Shown here: one piece after another, positions 29,815-35,000 of the stretch
How the letters are laid out: every line of letters starts with the position of its first letter
Position numbering within the stretch: the stretch's first letter is position 1
Assembly: GCA_963575745.1 (NCBI GenBank)
Contig: CAUYUJ010016898.1
Location: forward strand, 1-35,000
Direction: 5' to 3'
DNA from: Prorocentrum cordatum
Lineage: Eukaryota > Sar > Dinophyceae > Prorocentrales > Prorocentraceae
DNA: 35,000 nucleotides
Program-made: the position numbers and the translations under genes
The notes under the pieces: generated by a model
Databases searched by the model: none
Seen by the model: the letters and a program-made list of their open reading frames with translations, nothing else
What the model was told of the DNA's origin: nothing

Positions 29815-31757
29815 TGTCGTCTTTGGACACCACTCCTCGTTCTTCAGTCGCCGGCCCGAGCCAAGGGGCTTCGGGCCAGCAGCAGCAGAGTTCAAGGTGC
29901 AGTCGTTTGGACTGCGCCTGCGCTGCCGTCTCCGACAGGGGCTCACCAGAGAGCCCATCGACAGCCCATTTTCCTACCTACCCTCCCTCTGTGCAGAGAC
30001 TCCTGGTCGGGCCCGAGTGGCTCGACGGAGATTGGATGAACGACGACCATGAGGTCGCTTGCGGATCTCAAGTGAGAAAGGCTCTCGGCGAGGCAGCAGC
30101 CAGGGCAACTGGAGCCCTCCCAGGGACCTTCCCTGTCGACGCGTCGGTCACTCCGGGACGATCCAAGGTGGCTTTCATGGAAGTGTTCTCCCCTCCTAGG
30201 ATTGCTCCTGCCGTTAAGAAAATTGGGGCCCCTGTGGGAGAGGAGGCCTCGTGGGACCTCAAGGTCGGTTGGGGCGCCGCTCAAAGAACGGAAGTCGATC
30301 GCCTCTGGGAGACGATCAGGACCGATCGACCCGAAATGATCTGGCTGTGTTCCGAGTGTCGGGCCTTTTCCGCGATCAATAGGTTGAATCGGGATCGGAT
30401 GGACCCTGAGGACTGGAGGTCACTAGTGCGGGATGGCCTCCGAGACCTTTTCCTTTGCATGAGGATAGCCGACTATCAGGTCCGACACGGACGGTTCTTT
30501 GCGTTCGAACACCCTCTTTACGCTTCCTCCTGGGGAACGCATGTTGTCAAGTGTGTGTGGGACCTCCCGGGAGTTCGACGAATCCGGCTCGACATGTGCC
30601 AGTTTGGAATGAGGGTGGACGACAGGGGGCCCAATAAGAAACCCACGGGAATTTTGTCCAACCACCCCGAGGTGTTGCGGCTCTTAGACGGTCACCTCTG
30701 CACGGGGGAACACAAGCACGCGGTTCTGGAGGGAGGCTCGGTTACTACCAAAGCGGCATGTTACCCCCCTTTGTTCGTGCGCACTGTCGCCAGGGCTGTC
30801 GCCGAACATTGGTCCGGAGCTTCCAGGGCCAGACAGTCTTCCTGGGCGGAGTTGGCGGAAGGAGTCTCCGGCGAGGCTGCGGAGGCCGGGGAAGCAATTG
30901 GCGGCGAAGGCGAGCCCGAAGGTTCGGACGAAAGCGACGACGAGCCCGAGACCCGACCACCCACTCAGAACAGAACGAGGGGAGATGTGTCCGGGAAGCC
31001 CGATCCTCAGCCCACTGAGGACGAGAAACGGCTAATATACAAGTTGCACTGCAACATGGGCCATCCCGACAACCGAAAATTTCTTCGGGTTCTTCGAGCT
31101 GGCGGCACCAAACAGCACCTGGTGAGATGGGTGCGTCAGCATTTTGTTTGTTCGGAATGTGCGGAACGATCGCAGTCGGGGGCCCATCGTCGGGTTGCTC
31201 TGCCCAGGACCTTTCGTTTCAATCACATCGTGGGGGTTGATCTCTTCTACCTCGACTTTCAAGGTACGACGTATCCCTATCTCAACATTGTCGACCGCGG
31301 GTCGAACCTGCAGGTCGTCACCCGGGTCGAGGCCGCGACGTCGGCCGCTGTCTGGTCCGAGTTTCTGAGGTCCTGGGTCCGACCGTTGGGCGCGCCTCAT
31401 CTGATCATCTCGGATGGGGGCTCGGAGTTTGGAGCTCGGTTCGCCCGAGGCTTGGAACAGTGGGGAGTTTGTCATCATGTCTGCGACGCGGACAGTCCCT
31501 GGCAGAACGGACGAGTGGAGAGACACGGCGGCTGGGTCAAGGACCGAGTCCGTATTGAGCTAGAGTCCGGGACGTCCCTTCCCTCATCACTCCAGGAGCT
31601 GGACGATCTGGTGTTTGAGTTGGTGGCGCATAAGAACCGATTTTGGCATCGAGGTGGCTTTTCACCTCTCCAGTTGGTTTTTGGAGAAACCCGCGTCTTC
31701 CGCATGAGCTCTTGTCCGACGATCGACGGGCTTTGCCTGGGTGGCAGGATGTCGTGA
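29811..31757 (+). CDS. pol (IN part): Methyltransferase-like module, HHCC finger and integrase catalytic core
   Basis: Frame 0; only the part after the middle ORF is believed coding. No start is needed if reached by frameshift; the first later ATG is 30036. About 119-312: a Rossmann/C5-methyltransferase-like module (see the separate entry). About 320-400: an acidic linker. About 410-450: pre-integrase HHCC zinc finger (H413, H418, C447, C450). About 465-600: integrase core with D477 (VGVDLFY), D535 (IISDGGSEF) and E570 (NGRVERHGG), a DD35E arrangement with all three catalytic acids present. It would insert element cDNA into the genome. The frame ends 60 codons after the catalytic Glu; the C-terminal domain continues in the next ORF's frame. 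Confidence 0.85.
   Translation, partial: VVSSLDTTPRSSVAGPSQGASGQQQQSSRCSRLDCACAAVSDRGSPESPSTAHFPTYPPSVQRLLVGPEWLDGDWMNDDHEVACGSQVRKALGEAAARATGALPGTFPVDASVTPGRSKVAFMEVFSPPRIAPAVKKIGAPVGEEASWDLKVGWGAAQRTEVDRLWETIRTDRPEMIWLCSECRAFSAINRLNRDRMDPEDWRSLVRDGLRDLFLCMRIADYQVRHGRFFAFEHPLYASSWGTHVVKCVWDLPGVRRIRLDMCQFGMRVDDRGPNKKPTGILSNHPEVLRLLDGHLCTGEHKHAVLEGGSVTTKAACYPPLFVRTVARAVAEHWSGASRARQSSWAELAEGVSGEAAEAGEAIGGEGEPEGSDESDDEPETRPPTQNRTRGDVSGKPDPQPTEDEKRLIYKLHCNMGHPDNRKFLRVLRAGGTKQHLVRWVRQHFVCSECAERSQSGAHRRVALPRTFRFNHIVGVDLFYLDFQGTTYPYLNIVDRGSNLQVVTRVEAATSAAVWSEFLRSWVRPLGAPHLIISDGGSEFGARFARGLEQWGVCHHVCDADSPWQNGRVERHGGWVKDRVRIELESGTSLPSSLQELDDLVFELVAHKNRFWHRGGFSPLQLVFGETRVFRMSSCPTIDGLCLGGRMS
30165..30745 (+). 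other. Cytosine-C5-methyltransferase-like module inside pol
   Basis: Residues ~119-312 of the integrase ORF. Motif-I-like start KVAFMEVFSPPRIAPAV after which ASWDL follows; motif-IV-like IWLCSECRAFS with Cys183 where the catalytic Cys of PCQxFS would be; motif-VI-like FFAFEHP with Glu233 where ENV would be; then DMCQFG and KKPTGILSN, similar to the CxYG...KxT...N segment of phage-type C5 methyltransferases. Order and spacing fit a Rossmann methyltransferase. The glycines of motif I and the Pro of motif IV are missing and no target recognition domain is seen, so an active enzyme is doubtful. It could also be an unrelated conserved retroelement domain. Confidence 0.45.
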
Positions 31758-34700
31758 GCCCCTCCTCAGAGCAGGACGAGGCGGGAGCCGAGTTTGCCAG
31801 GGCCCACGCTATTCGAGCGGCGGCCCGTAGGCTCGCCATGGAAGCCACAGCCCGAGACAAGCTGTCCCGAGCAGCCCGGGCGAGGACCCCTGGGACCAAG
31901 AGATTTACCCCCGGCCAGTGGGTCTTCGTCTGGAGGCATTTCACCAGAATATCGTCCAGGGCCGACGCTCTGGGGCGCCGTCGTGCCGGCTGGACGGGTC
32001 CCGGGGTCGTGGTGCTTGCCGAGGGCGGCGCGGTGTGGGTTGCGGTCCGGGCCCGTCTCTGGAAATGTTCAGCCGAGCAAGTCAGGCTTGCTAGCCCTGA
32101 GGAAGAATGCGGCCTTCAATTGGCCGAAGACCCTAGATGGCAGGAGCTGCTCCGTTCGGCTCAGGCGAGGCGGGTGACCGCTGTGGACGTTCAGCGCGAG
32201 GGCCCCCCTCCCGAGAGTGCCTGGGACGAGGCGGCACAGGCCGAGCTCGACTCAGAACCAAGGGTTCCCGGAGCTGGGCCAGTGCCAGCCGAGGAACGAG
32301 GACCGGAGAATCGACCCTCTCCCCCGTCAGTGGGCGGGGCCCTTGGGCTTCCTCGGAGGGCCCCCAGGGGGTCTCTCTCTCGTGCCGGATCGGTTGTAGC
32401 TCAACCAGGCTCGGACAGGACCGGGCTGCCCTCTATTTCCGAGCTGGCTCCTTCAGACAGAGAAGAGTCGGCGACGCCGTCTCTCAGTCGGCAGTTGTCT
32501 CGAGGAGTTAGCTCAGGATCCGCCGAGGTCGAGCCAGGGGATCAAGAGAGTCCAGAACTCCTCCCTCCTCCGTCCTCTCCTCGTCCTGTTTCCTTACCTG
32601 CTCCTGCTCCCCCTCCTTTGCCTGCGTCTCCCAGTTCCCTTTCCCCTGTCGCCCCGTCTCCACCAGAGGGGGCGAGACCCAAGACGAGGGGGCGCCTCAC
32701 CCAGCCTGAGGATGTCCCAGCTTGCATTCGAGCTGCGAGGGCCGGGAGCGCCCCTCCTGAGATAAAGAGAGCCAGAACCGAACCCTCCTCGGCCCCCTAC
32801 CCTCCTTACCCCGTCGGTGGAAGTGCCTCCTCCTCCTCCGGTGTTGGGGGCCCTGGACCTGGACCGGAGACTCGGGGGCCTGTCAGGACCGGCGACGAGC
32901 CGAAGCAGTCTGTCCAGGAGCGTGTTCAGGCCATCGAAGCCCGAGCCAGGTCACGGTCGCCAAATCGTAACGGAGGAGCCGAGGGAATGGTCGAGGCAGA
33001 GGCCACCAGCGAGTTTTTCGTGGTCCCGGGGCCGATCGACGGGCTCTCCGTCGTCCCTGGGAACGTCGAGGGGTTTGTCGGGGCCGTGTGCGAAAGCATT
33101 CAGGACGGGGACACCTTTGCGGCTAGCCGCGGGGGAGAAGTGACCCTCAAGAAGCTCACCCCTCAGGAGCGTCAGAAGTTTCAGGCTTCAGACGACAAAG
33201 AATGGAAGGCCATGCTGCAATCCGGGGGTGTCCGAGTCATCCCTCCGAATCAGGCGGCGAAGATCCGACAACGTTGTCCGGACAGGATCATATCCAGCCG
33301 AATGGTGCGCCGATGGAAGCCAGTTGAGGGGACTTTCGTGGAACCAGAAGCGAAGTCCAGGTGGTGCGTGCACGGTCATAAGGATCCCGACTCTGGCTCC
33401 CTCGCCGTATATGCGCCCACCCCCCAGACCTCGTCTATTATGATGTTCATTCAGGTACTGGTCAATTTCAGGATGCTCGGAGACATCGCGGATGCCAAGA
33501 ACGCTTTCACCCAGTCAGATCCGATGACGCGGTCCCAGGGCCAAATATATGTTGAACCATGCGAGGGTATCGACGTTGAGCCTGGATCCCTTATCCTATT
33601 GCTGGTGAACGTTTACGGGCTGGACGATGCTCCAGTAGCGTGGCGTCGCACCGTGGTTGGCCATCTGGAAAAGCATGGGTTCGAAAGAAGTTTGCTGGAG
33701 CCCTGCTGGTGGCTGAAGTATCGAGCAGATGGGGCCATCCAGAACATGATGTTGCTGGAAGTCGACGATTTCTTCATCGGGAGTGCGGATGCGGATGCCC
33801 GAGCGTGGATTCGCGGTATCCTAGAGGACCGCTTCCGTTTCGGGAAGTATCGAGACTGTCATGCCGGCCCAGTGGATTTTGCGGGTAGGCGTGTGTCCTT
33901 CTTTCCCGGCAAGGCCGTTGTTGACCAGGAAAAGTACATCCTGGAAGAAATCCGCCCTCTGACCCTGGCCCGGGGCCGCTTGTCTGTCAAGAATTCCCCT
34001 CTCGAGCCGTCCGAGTTTAAAGCTTTGCGTTCTCTGGTCTACAAGTTTAATTGGGTCGGCCGAGAGTCACGGCCAGAAGCGGCCGGAGTAGCAAGTATTT
34101 TGGCCAGTCGTTTGCGAGCTCCGACAGTGTCGGACGTGTCTTGTGCCAACAAGTTGGTGAAGCACCTGAGGGCGACAGCCTCTCGAGGATTGGCGATCTG
34201 GCAGCTAGACCCTGAGCGTATGTCTTTCATATCGTTTTCCGATGCCGGTGGTGTTGGTTCGGTAGAGTCTCTCCAGGATGACAATGGCCTCCCAGCCGAC
34301 CCCACCCAGGGAGCCTGGATGGTGTTGGCCGCCGACAAGTCTGTTCTCGATAATCAGGTGGTAAGAGCGTCCGTGCTCGGTTGGCGTAGCAGTAAGCTAC
34401 GGCGCAAGGTGCCTTCGACGCTGGCCGGGGAGACTCAAGCTCTCTCGGCCGCCGTGGCGGAAGTCGAGTTTCTTCAAGTGTTGTACCGTGATGTTGTGTT
34501 CAAGGATGTTGATCTGCCTGATTGTGTGCGGGCCTCAGGGCCCTTCACTACGGTCTTAAGACGCGATTGTAGCTTGGGTTCTCGGGAACAACAGGTCCAC
34601 GTGGTGGACGCCAAGTCAATCTATGATACCTTCCAGAAGGAAGGCAACGCTTCGGCCCGTGATAGGCGTACTGCTCTAGACCTCGCCATCATTTGCGAGT

Positions 34701-35000
34701 CCTTGGAGCGAGCCAGAGGTAAGATACGGTGGATACCCCGTGGCCGTATGCCTGTGGACGCTTTGACCAAGGACGACGTGACTAAGTGTAATGCCGCGCT
34801 GTTTGATTTGATGACCAACGGCAAGCTCAGTCTGGTGGACGAGGCCCAAGAGGTCGGCCGCCGGAAGGACATGCCCGAGCGCAAAGACCGCTCTCAGGCA
34901 GCCTCCAGAAGAATGCTGTCAGAGCCCGCCTGGATAGCATGGCTCGACTACCTGGGCCAGAGGGCTCCTCCTGGCCTGGTTGGTGGTGGTGGTGTCCTCC
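31634..35000 (+). CDS. pol (RT-RH part): Integrase C-terminal domain, reverse transcriptase and RNase H (open at window end)
   Basis: Frame 2 is open from after a TAA at 31631 to the window edge (1122 codons). Up to about 31690 it is probably out of frame. ~91-160: integrase C-terminal SH3-like DNA-binding domain (FTPGQWVFVWRH ... GWTGPGVVVLAE). ~190-480: Pro/Ser-rich linker. ~515-760: copia-type RT_Ty1, with WKAM near the start, Asp620 in DIADAKNAF, NVYGLDDAPVAW, and the catalytic pair D711-D712 in LLEVDDFFIG. ~865-1050: RNase H with D870 (SDAGG), E933 (GETQA), D992 (VDAKS) and D1042 (VDALTK). RT and RNase H would copy the element RNA into DNA from the tRNA primer. No stop interrupts them. 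The C-terminus and the 3' LTR lie outside the window. Confidence 0.9.

Larger units (their letters stand above)
24887..35000 (+). mobile_element. Ty1/copia-type LTR retrotransposon, 5' part (3' end outside window)
   Basis: Domain order is Gag-CCHC, aspartic protease, extra module, HHCC zinc finger and integrase, reverse transcriptase, RNase H. Integrase before RT is diagnostic of the Ty1/copia (Pseudoviridae) group. Coding is split over frames 2, 1, 0 and 2. The internal region from the primer binding site exceeds 9.6 kb, long for copia, because of extra domains and a proline-rich linker. The 3' LTR and polypurine tract lie beyond 35000, so target-site duplications and LTR identity cannot be assessed. 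The left boundary given is only a candidate. Confidence 0.9.

Noticed and set aside
1-35000. tRNA, rRNA, snRNA genes and telomeric TTTAGGG repeats
   Set aside because: I scanned by eye for tRNA B-box and conserved rRNA segments and telomere repeats and saw none; a covariance-model search would be decisive.

Overview
The window looks like nuclear DNA of a microbial eukaryote, most plausibly a dinoflagellate (inference). It is GC-rich and dominated by micro-, mini- and satellite repeats. Its only recognisable protein-coding region is a Ty1/copia-type LTR retrotransposon of the kind abundant in dinoflagellates: long polyprotein, proline-rich linker between integrase and reverse transcriptase, and an extra domain between protease and integrase. 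I found no rRNA, tRNA, CRISPR array, bacterial operon or ordinary host gene that I could support.

Layout. 1-6955: nested segmental duplications built from a 16-bp minisatellite (CAGCACGACCACACCC type), a 24-bp minisatellite, a 73-bp tandem repeat, a 10-bp purine-rich minisatellite (AGGAGGGCCC type) and a dispersed motif (GGATGTCTCGAGCGAAACGC). 6956-17250: about 10 kb of diverged 0.4-0.5 kb repeat units, most carrying a foldback hairpin (arms CCGGCGGTAA / TTACCGCCGG inside outer arms GAGCTCTACGAGG / CCTCGTAGAGCTC). Hairpin copies are on the + strand up to about 15.52 kb and inverted after about 15.58 kb. A 180-bp tandem repeat, a poly-T tract and a purine-rich block interrupt the array. 17400-22450: a 102-bp tandem repeat, palindromes at 19.2 kb, an 88-bp satellite (19.4-20.3 kb) and about 2 kb without recognisable genes. 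22460-24830: a GAT/GCT trinucleotide microsatellite passing into GGA-rich sequence.

24887-35000: the 5' part of the retrotransposon. In order it shows a possible LTR, an initiator-Met-tRNA-like primer binding site, Gag with a CCHC zinc knuckle and aspartic protease (frame 2), a 517-aa ORF with a Cys/His motif and coiled coil (frame 1), an ORF with a cytosine-C5-methyltransferase-like module followed by an HHCC zinc finger and DD35E integrase core (frame 0), and an ORF with the integrase C-terminal domain, RT and RNase H (frame 2), open to the window edge. The 3' LTR is outside the window. The parts would work as one replication machine: Gag packages RNA, protease cuts the polyprotein, tRNA-primed RT/RNase H makes cDNA and integrase inserts it. 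The reading frame changes several times; at least the break inside the integrase looks like an indel, so this copy may be inactive or may contain assembly errors.

The observations most worth a second look are the methyltransferase-like module between protease and integrase, the separate middle ORF with a spliced-leader-like sequence just upstream, and the foldback repeat family whose orientation flips at about 15.58 kb.
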